Origin: an uncultured Prevotella sp.
GTDB lineage: Bacteria > Bacteroidota > Bacteroidia > Bacteroidales > Bacteroidaceae
NCBI GenBank assembly: GCA_900314995.1
Contig: OMXK01000008.1
Location: 62,001 to 126,000, forward strand
DNA length: 64,000 nucleotides
Direction of reading: 5' to 3'
In this document: positions 36,047-46,176 of the stretch, one piece after another
Layout: each line of letters opens with the position of its first letter
Position numbering within the stretch: the first letter of the stretch is position 1
Notes under the pieces: generated by a model
Told to the model about the DNA's origin: nothing
Seen by the model: the letters and a program-made list of their open reading frames with translations, nothing else
Database searches by the model: none
Program-made: the position numbers and the translations under genes

Positions 36047-37012
36047 CAGTTCTTCGAAAGGCGCTGCACTGACGCTCTTCAGGTTTTTCTCCAGCTGCGC
36101 CGTTGAACTGGCACCCACCAATACGGAAGTGACGGCTTTCTGGTGCAGAATCCAGGCAAGTGCCATCTCTGCCAGTGTCTCTCCGCGTCGTACGGCAATC
36201 TCGTTATAGAGTCTCAGTTTAGCCAGCAATTCAGGGGTGAGCATCTCCTCTTTCAGGAATTTGCCTTTCGACATGCGTGAACCCTCGGGAATACCGTTCA
36301 GATAACGGTCTGTGAGTAATCCTTGTGCCAAGGGTGAGAATGCAATGAAGCCAACACCCTTCTCCGCACAGAAATCTGTGATACCTGTTTCTTGCGGTTG
36401 GCGGTCCAGCATATTCAGTCGTCCCTGATAGATCAGCAGAGGCACATCGTGGGCTTTCAGGTAATCGTAGCCAAACTTCAAAGGTTCCAGCGGCCAGTTT
36501 GAGATACCTACGTAAAGGGCCTTGCCCTGTCGAACGATATCCACCAAAGCCTGCAAGGTTTCTTCAAGGGGTGTATCAGGGTCGTAGCGATGGCTGTAGA
36601 AGAGATCCACATAGTCAATCTTCATGCGCTTCAGGCTCTGGTCCAGTGAGGCCATGAGATATTTCCTGGAGCCCCACTCACCATAAGGGCCAGGCCACAT
36701 GTCGTAACCTGCCTTTGACGAGATGAACAGTTCATCGCGATAGGGGCGGAAGTCCTCGTCCATGAGCCGCCCCATCGTCTCTTCAGCCGAACCATAGACG
36801 GGTCCGTAGTTGTTAGCTAAGTCAAAGTGGGTAATACCGTGATCGAAGGCATAGTGCGTGATTTCCCTGCTTCGCTCATAGGGATCGACACTTCCGAAAT
36901 TATGCCAGAAGCCGAGACTTACCTTAGGCAGTAAAACACCAGAGCGCCCACAGCGCTCATACTCCATTCCATTGTCGTAACGGTTTTCGGCAGCGAAATA
37001 TAACTTCTTCAT
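36041..37012 (-). CDS. Aldo/keto reductase, YghZ-like
   Basis: This 323-residue NADPH-dependent reductase has the catalytic set Asp/Tyr ('HFDLANNYGP'), Lys ('FISSKAGYDMWPG') and His ('DLFYSHRYDPDTP'). The sequence 'MEYERCGRSGVLLPKVSLG' begins the family domain, so an internal ATG at 36967 is a possible alternative start. YghZ relatives reduce L-glyceraldehyde 3-phosphate and methylglyoxal. Its promoter is in the short divergent gap to the next reductase, a distant relative. Confidence 0.87.
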   Translation of the reverse strand: MKKLYFAAENRYDNGMEYERCGRSGVLLPKVSLGFWHNFGSVDPYERSREITHYAFDHGITHFDLANNYGPVYGSAEETMGRLMDEDFRPYRDELFISSKAGYDMWPGPYGEWGSRKYLMASLDQSLKRMKIDYVDLFYSHRYDPDTPLEETLQALVDIVRQGKALYVGISNWPLEPLKFGYDYLKAHDVPLLIYQGRLNMLDRQPQETGITDFCAEKGVGFIAFSPLAQGLLTDRYLNGIPEGSRMSKGKFLKEEMLTPELLAKLRLYNEIAVRRGETLAEMALAWILHQKAVTSVLVGASSTAQLEKNLKSVSAAPFEELL

Positions 37013-37038
37013 AATGCTATAGTTTTAGGGTGACGCTG

Positions 37039-37046
37039 CAAAGTTA
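37039..37046 (-). promoter_or_regulatory. -7 element (TAACTTTG) of the YghZ-like gene
   Basis: Minus-strand TAACTTTGC ends 26 nt before the ATG at 37012. It faces away from an identical box at 37091. Confidence 0.5.
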
Positions 37047-37090
37047 CGAAATTATTCAGTATTAATCACTCTTTATTCGTAATTATTTCG

Positions 37091-37098
37091 TAACTTTG
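37091..37098 (+). promoter_or_regulatory. -7 element (TAACTTTG) of the second aldo/keto reductase
   Basis: TAACTTTGCGCC lies 30 nt before the ATG at 37129. Together with 37039 it forms a symmetrical divergent promoter pair (TTCGTAACTTTGC on both strands). Confidence 0.5.
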
Positions 37099-37128
37099 CG
37101 CCATAAATAATCAAAACGATTCATTACG

Positions 37129-38079
37129 ATGGTATACAATGAGATAGGAAAGACAGGTATGCGGGTGTCAAACTTAGGTTTTGGGGCCTCGTCACTAGGT
37201 GGTGTGTTTCATAGCATTCGCGAAGAGGAGGGTATTCAGGCCGTTCATGTGGCAGTGGATAATGGGATCAACTTTATCGATGTCTCTCCCTATTATGGTC
37301 ATCTGAAAGCCGAGACGGTATTGGGTAAGGCCTTGAAGGAGATACCTCGTGAGAAATATTATCTCTCGACAAAGGTGGGCCGGTATGGCAAGGATGGTGT
37401 CAATACCTGGGATTATAGTGCCAAGCGAGCCAAAGAGAGTGTATATGAAAGCATGGAACGTCTGAATGTAGACTATATCGACTTGATAAACGTTCACGAC
37501 ATCGAGTTTCAGGCTGATCTGGAAGGCGGTCTTCAGAAGGTGGTCGACGAGACCCTGCCTGCCTTGGTGGAATTGCGGGATAAAGGTATCGTGCGCCATG
37601 TTGGTATCACGGATCTTCAGCCTGAGAACCTGAAATGGGTGATAGAACATTCAGAGAAAGGGGTGGTGGAGAGTATTCTGAATTTCTGCCATTATTCGTT
37701 GAATGATACCCTCTTAGCCGACTATCTGGGTTTCTTCGAGATGCAAGGTATTGGCGTGATTAATGCCTCGCCCTTCTCGATGGGACTATTGTCGCAGCGT
37801 GGTGCTCCTGAATGGCATCCGGCAACCAAAGCACTGAAAAAGGCCTGTGCCAAAGCGGCTGCCTATTGTCAGGAGAAGGGGTATCCCATCGATAAACTTG
37901 CCATCCAGTTCTCTACCAGTCTGAATCCTCGGATTGCCACTACACTCTTTAGCAGCGCCAATCCGCAAAACGTGCTGAAGAATATCAATTATGTGAATGA
38001 GCCGATGGATGAGCAGCTTGTCAGAGAGGTACAGGCAATCATCGGTGACCAGATGTTTGTCAGGTGGAGGAATTCGTAG
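37129..38079 (+). CDS. Aldo/keto reductase, L-fucose/L-galactose dehydrogenase-like
   Basis: This 316-residue enzyme begins 'MVYNEIGKTGMRVSNLGFG'. Catalytic residues are Asp and Tyr in 'NFIDVSPYYGHLKAE', Lys in 'YYLSTKVGRYG' and His in 'INVHDIEF'. The layout resembles sugar 1-dehydrogenases such as L-galactose or L-fucose dehydrogenase rather than YghZ. With the lactonase-like amidohydrolase and FucP about 4-6 kb downstream, oxidation of L-fucose to its lactone is the likely role, inferred from context. The sensor gene ends 10 nt beyond, convergent. Confidence 0.75.
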   Translation: MVYNEIGKTGMRVSNLGFGASSLGGVFHSIREEEGIQAVHVAVDNGINFIDVSPYYGHLKAETVLGKALKEIPREKYYLSTKVGRYGKDGVNTWDYSAKRAKESVYESMERLNVDYIDLINVHDIEFQADLEGGLQKVVDETLPALVELRDKGIVRHVGITDLQPENLKWVIEHSEKGVVESILNFCHYSLNDTLLADYLGFFEMQGIGVINASPFSMGLLSQRGAPEWHPATKALKKACAKAAAYCQEKGYPIDKLAIQFSTSLNPRIATTLFSSANPQNVLKNINYVNEPMDEQLVREVQAIIGDQMFVRWRNS

Positions 38080-38089
38080 GTTTTCCTGA

Positions 38090-40003
38090 TTAATGTAGCT
38101 TCGGCAGTTCGATGATGAATCGGCAGCCAGCGTGATAGTTGAGGTCGAGGTAGATATCACCGCCAAGGTTTTGGATATGACGTTTGGCAAGCGCAAGTCC
38201 GAGACCAAGACCTTCAGAGAGGTCGTTTGCCTTCGTAAACATCTCAAACAGGTGGCTGCATTCTTCCTCTGCGATACCAGGGCCGGTATCTTGAACAATA
38301 AAGCGCACCATTGATCCGAACTCACTGACGCGTAATGTTACATGCAGACCATCAGAGTATTTGATGGCATTGTAAAGGAGCTCGGTGATGCTGCGCATCA
38401 GATAGGAACGGTTGGTATAGATGCAGAAATCGTCAGGTAAATCTGTGGCGAAATAAATGGACTGCTTGGGGAAGTGTTCAAAGATGAACATCATACTATC
38501 GTTGGCAATCTCATTGCATGACACCTCCTCGTTTTTGTTTGCATAGAGTGCCTGGGTAGTGCCCCTTGCTGAGCTGTCGAAGAGCATCTGTGCCATTCGG
38601 TCGAGCATCTGGGCATTGTGATACATCATGCCGGTGATGCTTTTCGCCTCTTCTTCAGGCAAGCTGCTTTTACTTTCCTTCAGAACATGCGCAAAGCCCA
38701 TGATGATATTCAGTGGTGTCCGGATCTGGTGGGATACATTCTGAATAAACAGCGACTTCTGCCTGTCGGCTTCCTTTGCCAGTTCACTCGTTTGTGCCAA
38801 TTCCTCATTGCGTCGGGCTGTTTCGTCATTGATCTTCTGAATATCGTTCACATGATTACTCAGCGATACTTGCATCTTGGCGAAGCTGTTCTGCATACGT
38901 CCGACGACATCTTGGTGTTGGGTAGTGGCTATCTGTGCATCGTAATGGCCTTTGGCAATACGCTGTAGCTTGTCTGCCAGTTTGTAAAGTGGCGAGATGG
39001 CATGGGTGACGGTAAAGATGCTGAACAGCAGGATGAGCAGCAGTCCGATGATAATGAGTGGAGCGATGATGTAATTCAGGCGATAATAACGCTTGAGGAC
39101 ACTCCGTTCTGGACAGACGAGCGCCAGACTCCAGTTGGTTCCTGGTACTGGCTGATAATTCACAAGACAAGGCTCTCCATTAAGCCAGACCGACATACAG
39201 CCTTGTTTGCCTGTTGTCATCTCATGGCCCAATGCAAAGATATCGGTATTCTTCTGTGGATCAGCATCGCTGTAGATGGTCTTGGTAAAGAGCTGTGTCG
39301 TATCCGGATGCATGAAATAGCGCCCCTCATCGCCTGTCATCATAAAATAGGAATCCTCATAGGGCGTTTCTGTCGTGATGGTCTTGGATAGGCGAAGCAG
39401 CGACAGGTCGGTGGAGATGACGCCTATAAATTGTTGCTTGTCATTGTAGAGGGGTTTGCTATAGGAAGCCAGCATGCCGTCGAGGGTGAGGGCCAGCGAG
39501 TCACTCTCATCGTAATAGACCACCCAGCAAGGTTTGCCTAGTAGATGGGGTGTCTTGTACCATACCTTTTCAAAATATTCATATTCCTCTTCTACGACGG
39601 TAGTGACGGTATCTTCCTCCCTCACTGTGTAAGCAGAGAAATACCTGCCGTATTTGGGGAAGGTATTCGGCTCAGTACTGACAGAACAACCGTCGATATG
39701 GCCGTTAAGCATAACGATGAAACGTGAGCAGGCCAGGATGGAGTCAGGATCCAGATGTTCTGTTATCTCCCAATCGTTGATGTCGGTGGCGGTCTGCACA
39801 ATCTCCATAGAACGTACGATGCGCTGCATGGTGGTGTTGAGCACACTGGCGGCATGCTTCATCGCCTCCTTTTTTACATTGTTCTTTGATTGGCTGAACA
39901 GGATACCTAATGACAAGGCAAAGATCGGGATAGCCATCAGCAGGATGCCGAGGCTAAGCTTCCATGAAAGCGATTGGCGGATATGTCTGACAAGGTTGCC
40001 CAT
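38090..40003 (-). CDS. Cache/HAMP sensor histidine kinase
   Basis: This 637-residue inner-membrane kinase has TM1 near 16-36, a periplasmic Cache-type domain (about 40-300), and TM2 near 311-333. A HAMP linker follows, then HisKA with His425 in 'FIQNVSHQIRTPL', and HATPase_c ('LLYNAIKYSDG', 'VQDTGPGIAEEE', 'GLGLGLALAKRH'). No receiver or DNA-binding domain is fused, unlike hybrid two-component regulators common in glycan loci. No response regulator gene is nearby. It follows the second sensor gene by 18 nt, so both are made together. Confidence 0.88.
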   Translation of the reverse strand: MGNLVRHIRQSLSWKLSLGILLMAIPIFALSLGILFSQSKNNVKKEAMKHAASVLNTTMQRIVRSMEIVQTATDINDWEITEHLDPDSILACSRFIVMLNGHIDGCSVSTEPNTFPKYGRYFSAYTVREEDTVTTVVEEEYEYFEKVWYKTPHLLGKPCWVVYYDESDSLALTLDGMLASYSKPLYNDKQQFIGVISTDLSLLRLSKTITTETPYEDSYFMMTGDEGRYFMHPDTTQLFTKTIYSDADPQKNTDIFALGHEMTTGKQGCMSVWLNGEPCLVNYQPVPGTNWSLALVCPERSVLKRYYRLNYIIAPLIIIGLLLILLFSIFTVTHAISPLYKLADKLQRIAKGHYDAQIATTQHQDVVGRMQNSFAKMQVSLSNHVNDIQKINDETARRNEELAQTSELAKEADRQKSLFIQNVSHQIRTPLNIIMGFAHVLKESKSSLPEEEAKSITGMMYHNAQMLDRMAQMLFDSSARGTTQALYANKNEEVSCNEIANDSMMFIFEHFPKQSIYFATDLPDDFCIYTNRSYLMRSITELLYNAIKYSDGLHVTLRVSEFGSMVRFIVQDTGPGIAEEECSHLFEMFTKANDLSEGLGLGLALAKRHIQNLGGDIYLDLNYHAGCRFIIELPKLH

Positions 40004-40021
40004 TCGTTTCTTTGCTGTCTT

Positions 40022-41353
40022 TTAATTCATGATTTTCTCCGAGTCTTTGATGAGTTGATTGAGCAGGGCGGTCACTTTGTCACCCCGGTCTTGAATCTCG
40101 TCAACGAGCTTGTCGGTATCTTCCTCTGTCAGTTCGTTCCGACGGTCGCTGATGGTCTTGACACTTTTGAAGATGTCGCCGATAGGAGCCATCATCTGGT
40201 CTGACATGTTATAGAGGAAATTGGTCTTCATACGGTCAGCGGCCTGAGCCTGCTCATACGATGACTGTAACTCTTCACCTCGTTCTTTTAGTGTCTCATA
40301 TAATTGCTGCATTTCGCCCATACGGGTAGCGAGTGAATGCTGCATTTCCTGGAAATGGCGATGCAGACGGCCCACCTCGTCCTTTCGCCTGAATTCAGGG
40401 ATTGGTTCGTCATAATAGCCTCCGGCAATTCGTTGTGCCGACTTTTCCAGTTGTCTGAGTGGTATGAGCTGGTGATGGATAAAGAAGTAGCATGATAAGA
40501 GCAATAGCAGCAGTCCGACGACGGCTATCAGGAGTACGATATAGTGGAGTTGGATGTAGTCGCCGAAGATATCTTTCTCGGGCAGAATGATGCCGACACT
40601 CCATCCCAGTTCTTCCATAGAGCGGCCAGTAACATAAGAACGCTCAAAAGGCTTGTAAAATACATAGTAGTTATTTCCATCCAGCTTGACCTTTTTATAG
40701 CCACTCTCTCCATTCAACATGGCCTCGGCAGTCTCGATCATCGAGTAATCTTTATCTTTTGCTAAAACGAGGATGTTCTGATTCAGAATGCTGCTATCTG
40801 GATGGATGATGACCGACCCGTTTTTCCTTAACAGTGTACAGAAAGAGTTGGGTGAAGGCTTGGCCTCAAGCAAGATTTTCGACACGAGTGCCAGCGATAC
40901 ATCGATTGCCATTGTGCCCACCTTTTCTTGTCCTTTGTAAATAGGCAGCGAGTAGGTGGTGATGGCATTTCCTTGTGTCTGGGGATCTAACCAACCCATG
41001 GCCTTTGTGGTGTCTGCGTCCCAGATGATGTTGCAATTGGTGATATAGGGGTTGGCTTCCACCAGTTTACGGGTATAGGCTTCTACCTTTTCTGGCTGGT
41101 CGATGACAGGCAGCATCTTCCAGTAGACGTTACCTGCTCCCTGCTCCACACTTAACAGGATATTGTCGATACGTTCCACGGTTGCTTCCAAGGTCTGCTG
41201 GGCATCCATGAGGGCCTCTTCCTTCACCGCTTTGCGCGAATAACGGAACATAATCAGCAGGGCAGCCAACAGCAATGTGGCTAAAGCCAATAAAACCCTC
41301 AAGCTGAGCCTGAAGGACAACGTGCCTCTGATTGCTTTAGGAAGTCTAGCCAT
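40022..41353 (-). CDS. Degenerate Cache/HAMP sensor lacking phospho-acceptor His and ATPase domain
   Basis: This 443-residue protein has TM1 (about 15-36), a Cache-like periplasmic domain, TM2 (about 270-292), a HAMP segment and a coiled coil. A HisKA-like helix pair follows: 'NFLYNMSDQMMAPIGDI'. In the paired kinase the same position reads 'NVSHQIRTP', so Asp385 replaces the His (GAC where CAC/CAT is expected). The protein stops about 58 residues later with no HATPase_c domain. It could regulate the partner kinase as a pseudokinase or co-receptor; this is inference. Confidence 0.82.
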   Translation of the reverse strand: MARLPKAIRGTLSFRLSLRVLLALATLLLAALLIMFRYSRKAVKEEALMDAQQTLEATVERIDNILLSVEQGAGNVYWKMLPVIDQPEKVEAYTRKLVEANPYITNCNIIWDADTTKAMGWLDPQTQGNAITTYSLPIYKGQEKVGTMAIDVSLALVSKILLEAKPSPNSFCTLLRKNGSVIIHPDSSILNQNILVLAKDKDYSMIETAEAMLNGESGYKKVKLDGNNYYVFYKPFERSYVTGRSMEELGWSVGIILPEKDIFGDYIQLHYIVLLIAVVGLLLLLLSCYFFIHHQLIPLRQLEKSAQRIAGGYYDEPIPEFRRKDEVGRLHRHFQEMQHSLATRMGEMQQLYETLKERGEELQSSYEQAQAADRMKTNFLYNMSDQMMAPIGDIFKSVKTISDRRNELTEEDTDKLVDEIQDRGDKVTALLNQLIKDSEKIMN

Positions 41354-41361
41354 ATCAGGGG

Positions 41362-41369
41362 CAAATATA
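41362..41369 (-). promoter_or_regulatory. -7 element (TATATTTG) of the two sensor genes
   Basis: Minus-strand TATATTTGC ends 8 nt before the ATG at 41353, again leaving almost no leader. Confidence 0.45.
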
Positions 41370-41432
41370 CAAATAATCAGTGAAAAACATGTAAATAAAT
41401 CCGAAAAAGTGCATAATAATAATCTTTTTTAG

Positions 41433-41440
41433 TATCTTTG
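41433..41440 (+). promoter_or_regulatory. -7 element (TATCTTTG) of the fucose-type catabolic genes
   Basis: TATCTTTGC ends 28 nt before the amidohydrolase ATG at 41469. It is the only clear promoter for the tightly spaced genes that follow. Confidence 0.5.
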
Positions 41441-41468
41441 CACCCATCAAACGCATTACTCAATCACG

Positions 41469-42407
41469 ATGAAACAAACCTTTATCATTGATGCCCACAG
41501 TCATTTGTGGCTGAAACAGGATACTTCTTGGAATGGTCAGGTGATCCGCACCACGCATAACGGGCGCTCGCTGTTCCTGGGTGAAGAGGTACAGATGCTG
41601 CCGCCGTTTATGATCGACGGTCAGAATTCTGCCGAGATATTCCTCTCGAATATGGATTATGCTCAGGTGTCGGCGGCAGTGGTCGTTCAGGAGTTTATCG
41701 ATGGTTTGCAGAACGACTATCTGTCTGAGGTGATGCGCCGCTTCCCTGATCGTTTTTTCGTCTGTGGCATGGCTGATTACCTGCACGACGGCTTCTATGA
41801 ACAGGCTGCAGCGCTGATGGCGCAGGGTTTTAAGGGTATGGCCATCCCAGGCCATCGCCTCTTGGGGCGTTCGCTTGCGAGTGATGAGATGATGCGTATG
41901 TTCCAACTGATGGAGCAGCAGGGCATCATCCTTTCCATCACCCTTGCCGATGGTGATCGTCAGGTGGGTGAACTGCAGGAGGTCATCAGCGCTTGTCCTT
42001 GTCTGAAAATAGCTATTGGTCATCTGGGAATGGCCAATCCGCCGCTTTCCGCCCCTTGGGAGAACAAAAGCTGGCAAGCACAGATCAAACTGGCCCGCCA
42101 CGAAAACGTCATGATAGAGTCGGGGGGTATCACCTGGCTGTATAATTCTGAGTTCTATCCCTTCCCCAGTGCCGTGAGAGCCGTCCGTGAGGCAGCAGAT
42201 CTGGTGGGTATGGAGAAACTGATGTGGGGCAGCGATTATCCGCGGACCATTACAGCCATCACTTACCGTATGTCATACGACTTTATTTGCAAGACGCCGT
42301 TGATGACAGAGGCCGAAAAGCGTCTCTTCCTTGGTGAGAATGCCCGTCGATTCTATGGCTTTGAGACTTTGAAAGAATTACCTTACATTAAAAATATGTC
42401 TGAATAG
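41469..42407 (+). CDS. Amidohydrolase family 2 protein (L-fuconolactonase-like)
   Basis: This 312-residue metal-dependent hydrolase has the H-x-H ligand motif in 'FIIDAHSHLWL', a further His in 'KIAIGHLGM' and the Asp of 'LMWGSDYPRT'. It belongs to the amidohydrolase_2 group, which includes sugar lactonases and decarboxylases. The neighbours (Zn-dehydrogenase 1 nt after the stop, FucP next) suggest lactone opening in oxidative fucose or related deoxy-sugar breakdown. Substrate is inferred from context only. Confidence 0.8.
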   Translation: MKQTFIIDAHSHLWLKQDTSWNGQVIRTTHNGRSLFLGEEVQMLPPFMIDGQNSAEIFLSNMDYAQVSAAVVVQEFIDGLQNDYLSEVMRRFPDRFFVCGMADYLHDGFYEQAAALMAQGFKGMAIPGHRLLGRSLASDEMMRMFQLMEQQGIILSITLADGDRQVGELQEVISACPCLKIAIGHLGMANPPLSAPWENKSWQAQIKLARHENVMIESGGITWLYNSEFYPFPSAVRAVREAADLVGMEKLMWGSDYPRTITAITYRMSYDFICKTPLMTEAEKRLFLGENARRFYGFETLKELPYIKNMSE

Positions 42408-42408
42408 A

Positions 42409-43425
42409 ATGAAAGCAATACAGATTTCTGGTTTGCGTCAGATGCAAATCGTAAACGTTCCTGAGCAGGAGTTGCATGCCGACGAGGTGCTTCTGCGTCT
42501 GCAGTATGTCGGATTCTGCGGGTCTGATCTCAGTACCTATCTGGGAAAGAACCCGATGGTCAAGATGCCTGTGATTCCTGGTCATGAGATTGGGGCTGTC
42601 ATCGAAAAGGTGGGTGCTGATGTGCCTGAGGGGCTGAAGCCAGGTATGGTGGTTACCTGTAACCCCTATACGAATTGTGGCAAGTGTGCTTCCTGCCGTA
42701 ATGCCCGTGTGAATGCCTGCCAGCATAACGAGACGTTGGGTGTGCAGCGCAATGGTGCCATGCGTGAATATATCGTACTGCCTTGGGAGAAAGTGATTCC
42801 TGCCGGACTGCTCACACCTCGTACCTGTGCCCTCATCGAGCCCATGAGTGTGGGCTTCCATGCAGTGAGTCGTGCCCAGGTCACGGATATTGATGTGGTG
42901 CTCGTCATCGGCTGTGGTATGGTGGGCATGGGGGCCATCGTGCGTTCTGCCCAGCGTGGTGCGACGGTGGTGGCTGCTGATATCGATGATGAGAAACTGG
43001 CTCTTGCCAAACAGATGGGTGCCAGCTATACCATCAACACCAAGACGGAGGATGTCCATGCCCGGCTCTTGGAGATGACTTCCGGCTTTGGTCCCGATGT
43101 GGTAATCGAGGCCGTTGGTAGTCCGCAGACCTATCAGATGGCAGTCGATGAGGTGGCTTTTACAGGCCGCGTCATCTGTATCGGCTATGCAAAGGTCGAA
43201 GTCAGTTTCCAGACGAAGTTCTTCGTGCAGAAGGAACTCGATATCCGTGGCTCGCGTAATGCCCAGCCCAGCGACTTCCGTGCCGTCATCCACTATCTGG
43301 AGCGTGGAACCTGTCCTGTCGATCGTCTGATTAGTCGTGAGGTGACTCCTGAAGAGGCACCGGAGGCGATACAGCAGTGGGCCGACAATCCAGGGAAGGT
43401 ATTCAGGATACTGGTTAAGTTTTAA
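42409..43425 (+). CDS. Zinc-binding medium-chain dehydrogenase
   Basis: This 338-residue MDR enzyme has the catalytic zinc Cys in 'VGFCGSDLSTYLG' and 'IPGHEIGAVIEKVG'. The structural-zinc cysteines are in 'NCGKCASCRNARVNAC' and the NAD-binding loop is 'VIGCGMVGMGA'. Related enzymes oxidise sugar alcohols or acids (sorbitol, threonine, L-galactonate/fuconate type). Position between the lactonase-like gene and fucP suggests oxidation of a fuconate-type acid. It is 1 nt from the upstream stop, so co-translated. Confidence 0.85.
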   Translation: MKAIQISGLRQMQIVNVPEQELHADEVLLRLQYVGFCGSDLSTYLGKNPMVKMPVIPGHEIGAVIEKVGADVPEGLKPGMVVTCNPYTNCGKCASCRNARVNACQHNETLGVQRNGAMREYIVLPWEKVIPAGLLTPRTCALIEPMSVGFHAVSRAQVTDIDVVLVIGCGMVGMGAIVRSAQRGATVVAADIDDEKLALAKQMGASYTINTKTEDVHARLLEMTSGFGPDVVIEAVGSPQTYQMAVDEVAFTGRVICIGYAKVEVSFQTKFFVQKELDIRGSRNAQPSDFRAVIHYLERGTCPVDRLISREVTPEEAPEAIQQWADNPGKVFRILVKF

Positions 43426-43448
43426 ATGGCTGATCAGCACAACAAGAT

Positions 43449-44738
43449 ATGAAAAAAGAAACCAATAACTACCTCATTCCTTTCATCCTCGTGACGTTCT
43501 GCTTTGCCCTCTGGGGCTTTGCCAACGATATCACGAATCCGATGGTGAAGGCCTTTTCGAAGATTTTCAGGATGAGCGTCACCGACGGCTCATTGGTGCA
43601 GGTTGCTTTCTATGGCGGTTATTTCTGCATGGCCTTCCCTGCGGCTATCTTCATCCGCAGATATAGTTATAAGGCAGGTGTGCTCATGGGACTCGGACTC
43701 TATGCCGCTGGTGCGCTATTGTTCTTCCCCTCGAAGAGCATCGGCCTCTATGGCTGCTTCCTCATTGCCTATTTCATCATGACCTGTGGTCTATCGTTCC
43801 TTGAGACCTCCTGTAACCCTTATATCCTCTCGATGGGGCAGGAGGAGACCGCTACCCGACGGCTAAATCTGGCACAGTGTTTCAATCCTTGTGGATCGAT
43901 TGTCGGCATGTTCGTTGCCATGAACTTCATCCAGGCCAAACTGAATCCGTTGAGCAGTGCCGAGCGTGCCGTGTTGAGCGATAGCGAGTTTGAAGCCCTG
44001 AAGAATGCTGACCTCGATGTGCTCATCTCACCCTATCTCATCATTGGACTGGTGATTGTGGTGATGTTTCTGATCATCCTCTTCACGAAGATGCCGAAAA
44101 ACGGCGACCAGAGCCACGATTTGCATATCTTGTCGACATTGAAGAACTTGATATCCTTGAAGCGTTATCGCGAGGGTGTTGTCGCGCAGTTCTTCTATGT
44201 CGGTGCTCAGATTATGTGCTGGACGTTTATTATCCAATATGGCACACGGGTGTTCATGGCCGAGGGCATGAGAGAACAGGAAGCCGAAGTATTGTCGCAG
44301 CAGTTTAACATCTATGCGATGCTGTTCTTTATCTGCTCTCGTTTCATTGCCACATGGCTCATGCGTTGGGTGAAGCCGGCTCGTTTGTTAGCGGCTTTTG
44401 CCGTACTGGCGATGATGTTTACGATAGGCGTAATCCTCTTCCAGAACCGTCTAGGCGTCTATTGTCTGGTCTGCGTCAGCGGTTGTATGTCGTTGATGTT
44501 CCCTACTATCTATGGTATTGCACTCGACGGATTGGGTGATGATGCGAAATTTGGTGCTGCTGGTCTGATCATGGCCATCTTGGGCGGTTCGGTATTGCCG
44601 CCATTGCAGGCGATGATTATCGACGAGGTGACGGTATTCGGCAGTTTTCCTGCCACCAACTTCTCCTTCATCCTTCCCTTCATTTGTTTTTTGGTGGTCT
44701 ATGTCTATGGCTACCGTATTTCTACTGGTAAAGAATAA
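43449..44738 (+). CDS. fucP: L-fucose:H+ symporter, MFS
   Basis: This 429-residue transporter has about twelve helices. The N-terminus 'YLIPFILVTFCFALWGFAND' with 'NDITNPMVKAF' is the FucP hallmark, and 'SFLETSCNPYILSMG' the conserved central motif. It imports L-fucose (and sometimes related sugars) with protons across the inner membrane. It follows the dehydrogenase gene by 23 nt and precedes the broken CE6 gene by 6 nt. Some FucP relatives take glucose or galactose, so the sugar is not certain. Confidence 0.9.
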   Translation: MKKETNNYLIPFILVTFCFALWGFANDITNPMVKAFSKIFRMSVTDGSLVQVAFYGGYFCMAFPAAIFIRRYSYKAGVLMGLGLYAAGALLFFPSKSIGLYGCFLIAYFIMTCGLSFLETSCNPYILSMGQEETATRRLNLAQCFNPCGSIVGMFVAMNFIQAKLNPLSSAERAVLSDSEFEALKNADLDVLISPYLIIGLVIVVMFLIILFTKMPKNGDQSHDLHILSTLKNLISLKRYREGVVAQFFYVGAQIMCWTFIIQYGTRVFMAEGMREQEAEVLSQQFNIYAMLFFICSRFIATWLMRWVKPARLLAAFAVLAMMFTIGVILFQNRLGVYCLVCVSGCMSLMFPTIYGIALDGLGDDAKFGAAGLIMAILGGSVLPPLQAMIIDEVTVFGSFPATNFSFILPFICFLVVYVYGYRISTGKE

Positions 44739-45207
<469 letters not shown>

Positions 45208-45211
<4 letters not shown>

Positions 45212-46173
45212 ACCGTATTATGAAGAAAACTATATTATCAACGATTTTGCTGTGCCTGGGTTCTCTTGCGATGGCACAGCCTGCAGGTGGCTTCGGAGGA
45301 TTCCAGGTACCTGAGGTGAAATTGGAAACATCCCAACAGTGGAAGGATGTGAATTATGCTGGCGACGATCAGGCTTTTCATACCTGTGACATCTATCTTC
45401 CCAAACAGGAACAGGAAAGCTATCCCGTCGTGATTCATATCTATGGCAGCGCCTGGTTCAGCAACAGCAGCAAGGGCATGGCCGATCTCGGCACCATCGT
45501 CAAGGCTCTGCTCGATGCGGGCTATGCTGTGGTTTGTCCTAACCACCGTTCCTCGATGGATGCCAAGTGGCCAGCACAGATTAATGATATCCGTGCCGTC
45601 ATCCGTTTTGTGCGTGGTGAGGCTGCAAAGTATAAGTTCGACACCTCCTTCATCGCCACCAGCGGATTCTCTTCTGGCGGTCACCTCTCTTCGACGGCAG
45701 CCACCACCAGCGGCATGAAGACTGCTAAAGTGGGTACTGTGGAGATCGACCTCGAGGGCAGTCTTGGCGCCTATACCTCGGAGAGCAGCACGGTGAATGC
45801 CGCCTGCGACTGGTCTGGTCCTGTCGACCTTACTACCATGGATTGCGGCGACCACATGCAGATGGGCGACAACTCGCCTGAGGATGTGCTGCTCAATTCC
45901 AAACTCGACAAGGAGCCCGACAAATACCTCAGCCTCAGTGCCACCAACTATGTCGACCCCGACGATCCTCCCATCATCATTTTCCATGGTGAGAAGGATA
46001 ACGTGGTTCCCTGCTGTCAGGGCAAGAAGTTCTTCGAGCTGCTGAAGGCTGCCGGCGTGAAGACCGAAGCCACGTTCGTCCCAGAGGGTGGTCACGGCAT
46101 GGGCATGTATAGTGAGGAGAACCTGCAGAAGATGGTCAGCTTCCTCAATGACGTTAGAACCAATAAGAAATAA
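45208..46173 (+). CDS. Secreted alpha/beta-hydrolase esterase
   Basis: This 321-residue protein has a signal peptide (cleaved near 'AMAQ'). The nucleophile is Ser155 in 'GFSSGGH'. The acid lies in 'FHGEKDNVVP' and the His in 'EGGHGMGMY'. 'VVIHIYGSAWF' stands where relatives have an HGGG oxyanion motif. It resembles BD-FAE/acetylxylan-type esterases; xylan deacetylation or feruloyl removal is plausible. ATG 45208 overlaps the stop of the upstream remnant, which indicates an old operon. In-frame starts further up would run through that remnant. Confidence 0.8.
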
Positions 46174-46176
46174 GAT

